NCBI RefSeq assembly: GCF_026810505.1
Contig: NZ_CP101750.1
Span: forward strand, 6,620,514-6,684,513
DNA: 64,000 bases
Source: Streptomyces sp. Je 1-369
GTDB lineage: Bacteria > Actinomycetota > Actinomycetes > Streptomycetales > Streptomycetaceae
Reading direction: 5' to 3'
Shown here piece by piece: positions 23,799 through 33,319 of the stretch. Position 1 is the stretch's first letter. Every line of letters begins with the position of its first letter. Under the pieces are notes generated by a model that did not search any database, was not told where the DNA came from, and saw nothing but the letters and a program-made list of their open reading frames with translations. The translations under genes were made by a program, and so were the position numbers.

Positions 23799-26135
23799 AT
23801 GAGAAAGCGATCGGTCACGGTGCGCGTGGCCCGGTGGAGCGCGCTGCATCCAGGGCGGGCGGTCATCGGCTGGCTGGTGTTCGTGGTGCTCTGCCTGGGG
23901 GGCGGAATCGCCGCGGGCATGAACAGCGCGACGGCGGAGGACTTCCGCGTCGGCGAGGCGGGGCGGGCCGAGGCCCTGGCGACCGAGGGCGGCGTGCAGC
24001 CGCGGTCGACCGAACACGTACTGATCCGCGACGCGTCGGGCTCGATGAGCAAGCCGGGCCCGCTGGACAAGACGGCCGCCGACGCCGCGGTCAAGGACAT
24101 CACCGCGCGGATGAAGTCCCTGCCCGAGGTCGCCTCGGTGAAGGCCCCCGTGCCCTCCGCCGACGGACGCGTGCTGCGGATCCCGGTCGAGCTCACCGGG
24201 ACCGAACAGGACGACCAGGAGCGGGTCCCACCGCTCCAGGAGCAGACGGCCGAGGCGGCGAAGGCGCACCCGGGGCTCGCGATCGAGGAGACCGGCGACG
24301 CCTCCGTGAGCAAGGGCGTCGACGACCAGCGCAACAAGGACCTGCAGTTCTCCGAGGCGATCACGCTGCCCATCACGCTGATCACACTGGCCGTGGTCTT
24401 CGGCTCGGTCGTCATGGTCGGCGTGCCGCTGCTGCTCGCCGTCACCTCGATCGTGGCGACGATGGGCCTGGCGATGGTGGCGTCGCACCTGCTGCCCGAC
24501 ACGGGCGTCGGAATGAGCATGATCCTGCTGATCGGCATGGCCGTCGGCGTCGACTACACGCTCTTCTACCTCAAGCGCGAACGCGAGGAGCGGGCCCGCG
24601 CGGGCGGCCGCCCCACCTCGGAGGCGCTGGTCGAGGCCGCCGCGGCGACGGCCGGCCGCGCGATCGTCGTATCGGGACTGGCGGTGATCGTCTCCACCAC
24701 CGCGCTCTTCCTGGCCCGTGACGTCATCTTCGACTCGCTCGCGACCGGCACCATCCTGGTCGTCGCCGTGGCGATGGTCAGCTCGGTGACGGTGCTGCCC
24801 GCGCTCCTGGTCAAGCTCGGCCGCCGGACGGAACGGCGCGCGGCGAAGCGCGTCGCACGGGGCAAGACGGTCCGGACGTACGGCGAGAAGAAGCCCGGCC
24901 GCGCCTGGAACCTCCTGCTCGCCCCCGCCCGCAAGCACCCCGCGCTCACGCTCGGCCTCTCGGTCCTCGTGATGCTCGGGCTGGCGCTCCCCGCGCTGGA
25001 CATGAACCTGAAGAACCCGGCGCGGGACAGCTTCTCGCGCGACATCCCGGCGATGCGGGGGTACGACAGACTCCTCCAGGCATTCCCGGAGCAGCGGGTG
25101 CGGCACGTGGTGGTGGTGCGGGCGGAGGCCTCGCAGGCCGGTGACGTGCGGGAGGCGCTGGGGGCGCTGGAGCGCAGGGCGCAGACGGACCCGCTCTTCG
25201 CGCGCCCCGCCGACGTGAGCAGCGCGGCTGACGGGAACTCCTCCGGTGGTCCCCTCCTCCGCTCCTCCGAGGACCGCAGGACCACAACCCTGGAACTCAA
25301 CGTTCCGCACCCCACGTACTCGAAGAAGGCCGAAGACTCGCTCGACCACCTCCGCCACACCTACCTGCCCGCGACCGTCGGCAGGCTCCCCGGCGTGGAG
25401 ACGGCCGTCACCGGCGAGGTACCGCGCGGCGTCGACTACGTAGGACACCAGAACGACAAGCTGCCGCTCGTCCTGGGCTTCCTCCTCCTCATGACCTTCG
25501 TGATGACGGTCTTCGCGTTCCGCTCGGTCGTCCTCGGACTGCTCGGCGTCGTCCTCAACCTGCTCTCCGTGGGCTCCGCGCTCGGCGTGCTCGTCCTCGT
25601 CTTCCAGGGCGACTGGGCGGAGGAACTGCTCTCCTTCGTCTCGCTCGGCGGCATCTCCTCACGCGTACCGCTCTTCCTCTTCGTGATCCTCTTCGGGCTC
25701 TCGATGGACTACCAGGTCTTCGTCGTCAGCCGGATCCGCGAAGCGGCCCTGAACGGCGTGCCCACGCGGAAGGCGGTCATCGACGGCATCACGTCGTCCG
25801 CCAAGGTCGTCACCAGCGCGGCAATCGTCATGGTCACGGTCTTCGCGAGCTTCGTGATGCTGCACATCCTGGAGATGAAGCAGATGGGCCTCGTCCTCGC
25901 GGTGGCCGTCCTGCTCGACGCGTTCGTGATCCGCGTCATGATCCTGCCGGCCGCGCTGCTCCTGCTCGGACGCGCGGCGTGGTGGCCGTCGACGGCGATA
26001 CGCCGGGCCGAGGCGAGGGCGGCGGAGGCGCGCCGCGGACAGGCGGACCAGGAGCGCACATCCGAGCGCCCCGGAGTGCACTCCGAGGCGCACTCCACCC
26101 ATCCGGAGGGGCGCAGGATCGCACAAGGCAGATGA
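23799..26135 (+). CDS. MMPL family RND-type transporter
   Basis: The protein has 778 residues with GGGGGAAG before the ATG. There is one N-terminal span (VIGWLVFVVLCLGGGIAAGM), a large extracytoplasmic loop, then a block of five or six spans including VGVDYTLFYLKREREERARA. The arrangement repeats in the C-terminal half with SMDYQVFVVSRIREAALNG. The two GxDYxxFxxxR-type motifs are the proton-relay signature of MMPL proteins. They export lipids, siderophores or drugs using the proton gradient; the cargo is unknown. It is divergent from the winged-helix regulator, which probably represses it. Confidence 0.9.
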   Translation: MRKRSVTVRVARWSALHPGRAVIGWLVFVVLCLGGGIAAGMNSATAEDFRVGEAGRAEALATEGGVQPRSTEHVLIRDASGSMSKPGPLDKTAADAAVKDITARMKSLPEVASVKAPVPSADGRVLRIPVELTGTEQDDQERVPPLQEQTAEAAKAHPGLAIEETGDASVSKGVDDQRNKDLQFSEAITLPITLITLAVVFGSVVMVGVPLLLAVTSIVATMGLAMVASHLLPDTGVGMSMILLIGMAVGVDYTLFYLKREREERARAGGRPTSEALVEAAAATAGRAIVVSGLAVIVSTTALFLARDVIFDSLATGTILVVAVAMVSSVTVLPALLVKLGRRTERRAAKRVARGKTVRTYGEKKPGRAWNLLLAPARKHPALTLGLSVLVMLGLALPALDMNLKNPARDSFSRDIPAMRGYDRLLQAFPEQRVRHVVVVRAEASQAGDVREALGALERRAQTDPLFARPADVSSAADGNSSGGPLLRSSEDRRTTTLELNVPHPTYSKKAEDSLDHLRHTYLPATVGRLPGVETAVTGEVPRGVDYVGHQNDKLPLVLGFLLLMTFVMTVFAFRSVVLGLLGVVLNLLSVGSALGVLVLVFQGDWAEELLSFVSLGGISSRVPLFLFVILFGLSMDYQVFVVSRIREAALNGVPTRKAVIDGITSSAKVVTSAAIVMVTVFASFVMLHILEMKQMGLVLAVAVLLDAFVIRVMILPAALLLLGRAAWWPSTAIRRAEARAAEARRGQADQERTSERPGVHSEAHSTHPEGRRIAQGR

Positions 26136-26182
26136 GAGGAGCAGTTGGGGGTGGTGGGTGGGCGCGCCCCCATTCGAACGCT

Positions 26183-26195
26183 TACGATCCTCTCC
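26183..26195 (+). promoter_or_regulatory. Putative -10 box of a leaderless permease transcript
   Basis: TACGAT (26183-26188), seven bases, then the GTG at 26196. There is no ribosome-binding site in the intervening bases. Confidence 0.5.
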
Positions 26196-28280
26196 GTGTC
26201 CAAACTGACCGACGTGCCCAAACGGATCCTCATCGGGCGCGCACTGCGCAGTGACCGGCTCGGAGAAACGCTCCTGCCGAAGCGCATCGCACTCCCCGTC
26301 TTCGCGTCCGACCCGCTCTCGTCTGTGGCGTACGCGCCGGGAGAGGTCCTCCTGGTCCTCTCCATCGCGGGTGTGTCGGCCTACCACTTCAGCCCCTGGA
26401 TCGCCGTAGCGGTCGTCGTGCTGATGTTCACCGTGGTGGCGTCCTACCGCCAGAACGTGCGCGAGTACCCGAGTGGTGGTGGCGACTACGAGGTCGCCAA
26501 CACCAACCTCGGCCCGAGAGCCGGCCTCACCGTCGCGAGCGCCCTGCTCGTCGACTACGTCCTGACCGTGGCCGTGTCGATTTCCTCGGGCATCGAGAAC
26601 CTCGGGTCCGCGGTGCCGTTCGTGGTCGAGCACAAGGTGCTCTGCGCGGTGGCCGTGATCTTCCTCCTCACCCTGATGAACCTGCGGGGCGTGAAGGAGT
26701 CGGGGAAGCTCTTCGCCATCCCGACGTACGTCTTCGTGGCCGGCGTCTTCATCATGATCGCGTGGGGTGCCTTCCGGAGCATCGTCCTCGGCGACACGAT
26801 GAACTCGCCCACCGCCGACTACGAGATCAAGCCCGAGCACCAGGGCCTGGCGGGCTTCGCCCTCATCTTCCTGCTCCTGCGGGCCTTCTCCTCGGGCTGC
26901 GCGGCGCTCACCGGCGTCGAGGCGATCAGCAACGGCGTCCCGGCCTTCCGCAAGCCGAAGTCGAAGAACGCCGCGACGACGCTCGCGCTCATGGGCGGCC
27001 TGGCCGTCACCATGTTCTGCGGCATCATCGGCCTCGCCATGGCGACCAACGTGCACATGGCCGAGAAGCCCGCGCACGACCTCATCCACAACGGCGTCCC
27101 CGTCGGCAGCGACTACGTCCAGAACCCCGTGATCTCCCAGGTCGCGGAGGCGGTCTTCGGCCACGGCAGCTTCCTCTTCCTGGTCCTGGCGGCCGCCACC
27201 GCGCTGGTCCTGTTCCTCGCGGCCAACACCGCGTACAACGGCTTCCCGCTGCTCGGCTCGATCCTCGCCCAGGACCGCTACCTGCCGCGCCAGCTGCACA
27301 CCCGCGGCGACCGCCTCGCGTTCTCCAACGGCATCGTGCTGCTCGCGGGCGCGGCCGCACTGCTGGTAGTGATCTACGGCGCGGACTCGACCCGCCTGAT
27401 CCAGCTCTACATCGTCGGCGTCTTCGTCTCCTTCACGCTCAGCCAGATCGGCATGGTCCGGCACTGGAACCGCCACCTGGCGAAGGAGAAGGACCAGACG
27501 AAGCGCCGCCACATGATCCGCTCGCGCGCGATCAACACGTTCGGCGCGTTCTTCACGGGCCTCGTCCTGGTGGTCGTCCTCGTCACCAAGTTCACGCACG
27601 GCGCGTGGGTCGCGCTGCTCGGCATGTGCATCTTCTACGTGACGATGACGGCGATCCGCCGTCACTACGACCGCGTGGCCGAGGAGATCGCCGCCCCCGA
27701 GACCCCGAACGACGACAGCGTGCGCCCCTCGCGGGTCCACTCGATCGTCCTGGTCTCCAAGATCCACCGCCCGACGCTGCGCGCGCTGGCGTACGCGAAG
27801 CTGATGCGCTCCAACACGTTGGAGGCCCTCAGCATCAACGTCGACCCGGCGGAGACGAAGGCCCTCAAGGAGGAGTGGGAGCGCCGCGGCATCACGGTCC
27901 CCCTGAAGGTCCTCGACTCGCCGTACCGCGAGATCACCCGCCCGATCATCGAGTACGTCAAGAACCTCCGCAGGGAGAGCCCGCGCGACGTCGTCAGCGT
28001 GATCATCCCGGAGTACGTGGTGGGCCACTGGTACGAGCACCTGCTCCACAACCAGAGCGCCCTGCGCCTCAAGGGCCGCCTCCTCTTCACCCCGGGAGTC
28101 ATGGTCACGTCCGTCCCCTACCAGCTGGACTCCTCCGAGGCCGCGAAGAAGCGGGCCCGCAGGCGCTCGGAGTGGAACGCGCCGGGTGCGGTGCGGCGGG
28201 GCCCGGTGGAGAAGCCGAGGCGCGCGAAGGAGCAGAACAAGAAGGAACCGAGCAAGAAGGAACCGAGCAAGAAGGCGTAG
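26196..28280 (+). CDS. KimA-like APC-superfamily potassium transporter
   Basis: The protein has 694 residues from the GTG at 26196 (VSKLTDVPKRILIGRALRSD). Twelve hydrophobic spans occupy roughly residues 35-480, and a cytoplasmic C-terminal domain of about 200 residues follows. Recognisable blocks are ASDPLSSVAYAPGEVLLVLS, ASYRQNVREYPSGGGDYEVA and SALLVDYVLTVAVSISSGIE. These align by eye with Bacillus KimA, a high-affinity K+/H+ symporter controlled by c-di-AMP, rather than with amino-acid permeases. It often carries the generic name APC permease. The basic Lys/Glu tail (KKEPSKKEPSKK) is a short repeat. Potassium specificity is inference. Confidence 0.82.
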   Translation: MSKLTDVPKRILIGRALRSDRLGETLLPKRIALPVFASDPLSSVAYAPGEVLLVLSIAGVSAYHFSPWIAVAVVVLMFTVVASYRQNVREYPSGGGDYEVANTNLGPRAGLTVASALLVDYVLTVAVSISSGIENLGSAVPFVVEHKVLCAVAVIFLLTLMNLRGVKESGKLFAIPTYVFVAGVFIMIAWGAFRSIVLGDTMNSPTADYEIKPEHQGLAGFALIFLLLRAFSSGCAALTGVEAISNGVPAFRKPKSKNAATTLALMGGLAVTMFCGIIGLAMATNVHMAEKPAHDLIHNGVPVGSDYVQNPVISQVAEAVFGHGSFLFLVLAAATALVLFLAANTAYNGFPLLGSILAQDRYLPRQLHTRGDRLAFSNGIVLLAGAAALLVVIYGADSTRLIQLYIVGVFVSFTLSQIGMVRHWNRHLAKEKDQTKRRHMIRSRAINTFGAFFTGLVLVVVLVTKFTHGAWVALLGMCIFYVTMTAIRRHYDRVAEEIAAPETPNDDSVRPSRVHSIVLVSKIHRPTLRALAYAKLMRSNTLEALSINVDPAETKALKEEWERRGITVPLKVLDSPYREITRPIIEYVKNLRRESPRDVVSVIIPEYVVGHWYEHLLHNQSALRLKGRLLFTPGVMVTSVPYQLDSSEAAKKRARRRSEWNAPGAVRRGPVEKPRRAKEQNKKEPSKKEPSKKA

Positions 28281-28295
28281 GGCCCTGGGAGGGCC
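28281..28295 (+). terminator. Short hairpin immediately after the permease stop
   Basis: GGCCCT-GGG-AGGGCC starts directly after the TAG at 28278-28280 and is followed by TTCGG. Stem of six G:C-rich pairs. Confidence 0.4.
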
Positions 28296-28394
28296 TTCGG
28301 GCTCATGGCGAGCGGCCGGACGACACCCACGTAGACTGGTGGGCTGTAGTCCGGCCGTCGCCCTTTTTCCTTTACGTAGTGGAGTCACCCCGCC

Positions 28395-29768
28395 ATGCAG
28401 GCAGAACCGAACAAAACGCAGGCGGGGAACGCGCGGGCGGACGCCGCCGAGTCGGCCGTTTCTTTGATCGGCAAGGAGTACGAGGTAGAGATCGGCCCCG
28501 TCGCGCACGGCGGCCACTGCATCGCCCGCACGGCCGAGGGCCAGGTCCTCTTCGTGCGGCACGCGCTGCCCGGCGAGAAGGTCGTCGCGCGCGTGACGGA
28601 GGGCGAGGAGGGCGCACGCTTCCTCCGCGCGGACGCGGTGTCGATCCTGGACCCGTCCAAGGACCGCGTGGAGGCCCCCTGCCCCTACGCGGGCCCCGGC
28701 CGCTGCGGCGGCTGCGACTGGCAGCACGCGAAGCCGGGCGCACAGCGCCGCCTCAAGGGCGAGGTCATCGCCGAACAGCTCCAGCGCCTCGCCGGACTCA
28801 CCCCCGAGGAGGCGGGCTGGGACGGCACGGTCATGCCCGCGGAGGGCGACAAGCTCCCGCCCGGCGAGGTCCCGTCCTGGCGCACGCGCGTGCAGTACGC
28901 GGTGGACGCGGACGGCAACGCGGGCCTGCGCCGCCACCGCTCGCACGAGGTCGAGCCGATCGAGCACTGCATGATCGCGGCTGAGGGCGTCTCCGAACTC
29001 GGCATCGAGGAGCGCGACTGGTCGGGCATGGCGTCGATCGAAGCGATCGCGGCGTCGGGCTCCCAGGACCGTCAGGTGATCCTGGCCCCGAAGCCGGGCG
29101 CACGCCTGCCCATCGTCGAACTGGACAAGCCGGTCTCGGTGATGCGAATCGGCGAGAAGGACGGCGGAACGCACCGCGTCCACGGCCGCCCCTTCGTCCG
29201 CGAACGCGCCGACGGCCGCACGTACCGGGTGGGCAGCGGCGGCTTCTGGCAGGTCCACCCGAAGGCGGCGGAAACCCTGATGCTGGCCGTCATGCAGGGC
29301 CTCACGCCCCGCAAGGGCGACACGGCCCTGGACCTCTACTGCGGCGTGGGCCTCTTCGCCGGCGCCCTCGCGGACCGCGTCGGCGAGAAGGGCGCGGTGC
29401 TCGGCATCGAGTCCGGCAAGCGGGCGGTGGAAGACGCCCGCCACAACCTCGCGTCCTTCGACCGCGTCCGCATCGAACAGGGCAAGGTCGACTCGGTCCT
29501 CCCGCGCACGGGCATCACGGAAGCCGACCTCATCGTCCTGGACCCGCCCCGCGCGGGCGCGGGCAAGCAGACGGTGAAGCACTTGGCGGGGCTGGGGGCA
29601 CGACGGATCGCGTACGTGGCGTGCGATCCGGCTGCGCTGGCGCGGGACCTGGGGTATTTCCGGGAGGGTGGGTATCGGGTGCGGACGCTTCGGGCGTTTG
29701 ATTTGTTTCCTATGACGCATCATGTGGAGTGTGTGGCGATTCTGGAGCCGGTCGCGAAGGGTGCCTGA
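28395..29768 (+). CDS. TRAM-domain class I SAM-dependent RNA methyltransferase (RlmC/RlmD/TrmA family)
   Basis: The protein has 457 residues. The N-terminal TRAM domain (about 25-85) includes IGPVAHGGHCIARTAEGQVL. Cysteines C96, C104 and C107 (CPYAGPGRCGGC) plus a later Cys in EPIEHCMIAA form the 4Fe-4S site of the RlmD type. The SAM-binding loop is LDLYCGVGLFAGAL. LDPPRAGAG and YVACDPAALARDL give the catalytic Cys of uracil-5-methyltransferases. Target uracil (rRNA or tRNA) is not readable. The last ~180 bp use clearly different synonymous codons (G- and T-ending), next to the island junction. Confidence 0.92.
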   Translation: MQAEPNKTQAGNARADAAESAVSLIGKEYEVEIGPVAHGGHCIARTAEGQVLFVRHALPGEKVVARVTEGEEGARFLRADAVSILDPSKDRVEAPCPYAGPGRCGGCDWQHAKPGAQRRLKGEVIAEQLQRLAGLTPEEAGWDGTVMPAEGDKLPPGEVPSWRTRVQYAVDADGNAGLRRHRSHEVEPIEHCMIAAEGVSELGIEERDWSGMASIEAIAASGSQDRQVILAPKPGARLPIVELDKPVSVMRIGEKDGGTHRVHGRPFVRERADGRTYRVGSGGFWQVHPKAAETLMLAVMQGLTPRKGDTALDLYCGVGLFAGALADRVGEKGAVLGIESGKRAVEDARHNLASFDRVRIEQGKVDSVLPRTGITEADLIVLDPPRAGAGKQTVKHLAGLGARRIAYVACDPAALARDLGYFREGGYRVRTLRAFDLFPMTHHVECVAILEPVAKGA

Positions 29769-30339
29769 CCTGCAGGTTTATGGTCTGGATGAGAATCTCG
29801 ACGTGTTTTGGATGCCGCATCAGGTGGAGCACGTTGCCCGGCCTCGAATCCGCTGCCAAGGGCCTCTGGCCTGCGGTTTTATGCATATGCATCACATGTG
29901 ACGCTCATCCGACGCTCGCTCTGATCAAGTGTCAGCTGACCGGAAGTGCAAGTTGTACGGTTCGGACTGAGCGTTGCTCCGGCGCTGCCGGATGCGCTTG
30001 GGCGAAGGGGTGCCGTTCCCTGCGAAACGGATCATCGGTCCGATGTGATGGCGCGTTCTTGCTTTGCGGGGCGCGAGCCTTGGGCGGAGCTCGCGTGCAC
30101 TGTCGGCCCGACTGGAGGACCTCGACGAGAGGTATCGGGGTCCGTCTGCGGGGCCCGTCAGCAGGTCATACGCGGGTGAATGATGCGTTGCTATCCCTCC
30201 GGAATGGCACGGCGCGGACTCAATTGCCATTTGATGCTGCTACGGGTGGGTCGTCGGATGGGCCTCTGTTCTGTACCACCCCTCCATGCGCAATTGCCAG
30301 CAATCCAGAAGGCCAGAAGGCCAGAAGGAGTTTGTCCGT
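29769..30339. other. 571-bp gene-free junction between core genes and the defence island
   Basis: No convincing gene, tRNA or terminator is visible. The frames here lack Streptomyces codon bias, and the DNA is less GC-rich than the flanking core. It contains AT-rich patches (for example around 29880-29900 with TGCATATGCAT), a small stem TCCGGC-GCT-GCCGGA near 29970 and three copies of CCAGAAGG (30305-30328) next to the pPIWI stop. It looks like a scar of insertion. Confidence 0.55.
30305..30328. repeat. 8-bp tandem repeat CCAGAAGG x3
   Basis: Three perfect copies lie 12 bp beyond the stop of the pPIWI gene. Confidence 0.8.
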
Positions 30340-33279
30340 TTAGGGTGCGGGGGCTCCCGCGGATGGCTCGAAGAGCGACAACTGTTCGTCGTGCTCGGCC
30401 GGTTCCGGCATGCGGGCCAGGCCCGGTGCAGCCGCCACATCCGGGTTTGCGTCTGCCACCTGGTCGGTTTCCGGAGTCGAGTCCTCTTCGGCGCGGGTGG
30501 GGAGGACGTACTCCTGAGACAGGCCCGCGAGGTGCAGCGGCAGCGGAAGGCTCAACGCGTCTGGCAGATCGGGAGCCTGCCGCAACTGATGAACGGCCAG
30601 TGCCAGGGCCTCGGGCACGTCCCCGTCCTGCGGGTGGCAGCCGATCACGGCGACTTCGACCAGGCCGGGGTTCCAGGCGGCTTCGCCCGTGTCGATGGTC
30701 AGTTTTCCTTTGGTATTGACCCGTGGGGCCAGCTTGTCCGCGGCTACAGACAGCTTGAAGGTTTGAGCCTTGGGTGTGGTCGACCAGAAGACACGTGCCT
30801 CGCCCGGGGCAGCAGATGGATCGGTCCACAGGTGGGCCGGAAGACCGTTGGCGCTGGTCGGGTCCGGATTCAGGCCCCACCACTGCGCAGTTTCGCGGCC
30901 GCGTGCGCTGCGCACCCGTACGATCCGCAGATCCGGATCCAGGCGGCGGGCGGGGGCGTGGCCGCCGCGGAATTTGTCCGCCACCACATTGCCGTCCTGC
31001 AGCCAGGTCCAGTGCGAGCGCATGTTTTGGCCGTGCACGAGCAACACGGTGGGGGTGTCTCGAACGGAGCGCAACACCTTCTCCAACCATTCCTCGGCAC
31101 TCCGACGCTGTTGCGCCCGGTCCGTCCACCAGGACGGGAGACTCGTCGGTTCACCGGTGTTACGCGGGGCAGGCACCGCGTGTCGGGGAACTTCGGCACG
31201 GCGGGTGAGTTGCAGCAGCATGACCGGGTACGGCACCCAGGCCCGGGCCTGCTCGTCCCAGCCCTGCACCCGGGCGGTGCCTTCCCCCGACGGCTGAGGT
31301 GTGACGAGGACCGCGACGGGAACATGGCTGGCCCAGCGGGTGCGACTGCGCCCGTTCTTGCGCACCATCCAGGTGGCCAAGTACCGCAGCCCTTGCGGAA
31401 GTTGTTCGCCGAGGCTGTGCTCGGGATGTACGCGCACGCCCAACTGTCGCAGACCGTCGTCCCATGCTTTGGCAGCACGAAATTCTGCGTTCTTCTCGCT
31501 GTTGTAACCCTTGGTCTTCTTCGGTACGGCCATGAACTGCGTCAGTACTTTGGCGTCGGCGCACCCCAGGCGCAGCGCGAACTTCGGATCATGAGCAGGG
31601 GAGGAGAAGTCCTTCGCGCGGTCGATTTCCACCAGCGCGAGAGTGGGTACGGGCGAGGCTTGGTCCGATGCGACGAACTCGGCGGTCTGCGTACGACGCA
31701 CGGCGAGCGCAGTCGTGACGGCTTCACGGGAATGCCGGATCCCGTCGGGAAGGGGCAGGTCGCCGCCGAGGGAACGTGACAGCTTCAGGCACCGCAGACG
31801 CACGACGAGCTCAGGCATCTGCCATTCGAGGACCACCGGGCTGGTGTCGTATGTGGACGAAGCGTCGGGGGCGCCGCCGTCGCCCTTCAGGTCCAAGTGC
31901 GCAATGAGCGCCGCGACGGTGATGTCGCGCATCGTCGGCGTCTGCCACAGCAGTCGCGCTTCCAGTACGGGAGTCACACCGGCGTCCACCCCGGGGCTGA
32001 GGTCGCCCAACGCGAACGCGGCTCCCTTCCGCCGGGCTTCAGCGCGACGAAGATTTGCCTCCGCCTTCTTTGCCGCCTCGGAAGGGTCCTGCCGGGGGTT
32101 GGCGGGTGCGCTGCCGGAGAGGCGGGTACGGACGAGAGGTGCGGTGGGGCGAAGCCCCTCGGGCAGTGCCTTCTCGGCCCACTCGGTGATGGCGGAGCGC
32201 TGGTGGGACATCAGACCGGCGCCCACCTCGTGCGACCCCATGGCCGTGCTGTACACGACAGCCGCGCGCATGTCGTCCTGGATCCATCCGGCAGGTGCGG
32301 CAAGCAGGGCCTGCGCGTCGGGGAACGGGTCGGTGAGGGAGATGTTGCGCAGCATGCCGGCCGGGCCGCCGCCCACCCAGTCGTAGACTCCCTGGAGCCA
32401 TGCGAGCCGGGCCACGGCGAACCGGTCGCTGAGCGGCGCACCGGGCAGCCAGGGCACGCGCGGTCGCAGCATGACCGTTGTCCTGCGCCCGAAGGGAAGG
32501 TGGAGGCGGCCGGACTTCGCACCGACGTGGGTGGCGTACCGCCGGATGTGGGTGTGGAAGTGGAACCGCGGCAGCGGTTCGAAGGGCACCGTGTGGAGGG
32601 TGATGTTCAGGACCACCGAGTACCACTCCGTGCCGCGAGTGCCTTCGTGCGGCAGTGCCTGCGACACCAGCTCGGCACCTTGGTCCTGCGGCCCGCGCGG
32701 CATCGCCCGGAAACGCAGCCGTCCCGCTCCGAAGTCGTACGGCTCCAGAGAGAGGATCCTCTGGGCCAGCCAGTCGGTGGTCAACTGGAACTGGCCGGGG
32801 TCCGGAGCAGCGGTTCCGCCTGTGGTCGTCACGCACTTGAGCAGTTCCACCTCGACGTCCTGTTGCCACTGGGGCGGTTCCTCCTGGAACAGGGCCCGCA
32901 CCTCGGCGACGCGGGAACGGTGCTCGGGTTCCGGGCGGAGGTCGCGGAGCCAGGCCCCCAACAGGCTCTGGAAGGCCGGATCGGGGAGCGGGGCCGGGGA
33001 CGAGTGGGGTGCGTACAGCCAGTAGTCCGGTTCCTCGCCCCGGTACTGCGAGGGGCGCGGGCGTACCAGCAGGTCGGGAGCGAAGGTCTGGAGCACTTGG
33101 TCCATGCGCCAGGTCGGCACTGTCTCCCATCGCTTCTCACGGCCCGCGCTGCACAGGTCGAGCAAGGCATCTCGCCACTGCTCGGGGAACGGAAGCGCGC
33201 GGTAGCGGGCGACGTGGGAGGCATCGGGAGAGGCCGGAAGCCAGCAAGCGGTTCGGACGGAGTTGTAGCGCAGGGCCAT
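30340..33279 (-). CDS. pPIWI-RE family prokaryotic PIWI protein
   Basis: The protein has 979 residues from the ATG at 33279, with GGAAGG nine bases upstream. The C-terminal third looks like an RNase H-fold PIWI module. A first core strand ALVEID lies at 548-553, LLVHGQNMR at 746-754, the conserved basic/acidic cluster ARGRET at 792-797, and the typical PIWI ending LPLPLHLA near 911-918. The N-terminal two thirds match the MID-like and X regions of pPIWI-RE proteins in general layout. Burroughs, Iyer and Aravind described pPIWI-RE genes in three-gene units with a DinG-type helicase and a REase, as here, and proposed RNA-guided or RNA:DNA-hybrid-directed immunity. Guide and activity are unknown. 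The tail after 920 is acidic and disordered. Confidence 0.85.
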   Translation of the reverse strand: MALRYNSVRTACWLPASPDASHVARYRALPFPEQWRDALLDLCSAGREKRWETVPTWRMDQVLQTFAPDLLVRPRPSQYRGEEPDYWLYAPHSSPAPLPDPAFQSLLGAWLRDLRPEPEHRSRVAEVRALFQEEPPQWQQDVEVELLKCVTTTGGTAAPDPGQFQLTTDWLAQRILSLEPYDFGAGRLRFRAMPRGPQDQGAELVSQALPHEGTRGTEWYSVVLNITLHTVPFEPLPRFHFHTHIRRYATHVGAKSGRLHLPFGRRTTVMLRPRVPWLPGAPLSDRFAVARLAWLQGVYDWVGGGPAGMLRNISLTDPFPDAQALLAAPAGWIQDDMRAAVVYSTAMGSHEVGAGLMSHQRSAITEWAEKALPEGLRPTAPLVRTRLSGSAPANPRQDPSEAAKKAEANLRRAEARRKGAAFALGDLSPGVDAGVTPVLEARLLWQTPTMRDITVAALIAHLDLKGDGGAPDASSTYDTSPVVLEWQMPELVVRLRCLKLSRSLGGDLPLPDGIRHSREAVTTALAVRRTQTAEFVASDQASPVPTLALVEIDRAKDFSSPAHDPKFALRLGCADAKVLTQFMAVPKKTKGYNSEKNAEFRAAKAWDDGLRQLGVRVHPEHSLGEQLPQGLRYLATWMVRKNGRSRTRWASHVPVAVLVTPQPSGEGTARVQGWDEQARAWVPYPVMLLQLTRRAEVPRHAVPAPRNTGEPTSLPSWWTDRAQQRRSAEEWLEKVLRSVRDTPTVLLVHGQNMRSHWTWLQDGNVVADKFRGGHAPARRLDPDLRIVRVRSARGRETAQWWGLNPDPTSANGLPAHLWTDPSAAPGEARVFWSTTPKAQTFKLSVAADKLAPRVNTKGKLTIDTGEAAWNPGLVEVAVIGCHPQDGDVPEALALAVHQLRQAPDLPDALSLPLPLHLAGLSQEYVLPTRAEEDSTPETDQVADANPDVAAAPGLARMPEPAEHDEQLSLFEPSAGAPAP

Positions 33280-33319
33280 GGTGGTTCGCCTTCCGGGGCA
33301 GGGGGTACGGCGGGGCTGT

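Noticed and set aside
26196..28280. Amino-acid permease
   Set aside because: The generic APC label fits, but the conserved blocks resemble KimA more than amino-acid carriers, so I give the KimA-like call with reduced confidence.
25659..29723. Very long open frame on the minus strand (over 1300 codons), and similar long frames such as 10057-12039
   Set aside because: These run antisense to the MMPL, permease, methyltransferase and cut genes, and their translations are Arg/Asp/His-rich low complexity. Such frames arise from the high-GC third-position bias.
29830..29900. CTCGAATCC resembling a tRNA T-arm near the island junction, which could mark an attachment site
   Set aside because: No acceptor stem, anticodon arm or CCA context can be built around it.
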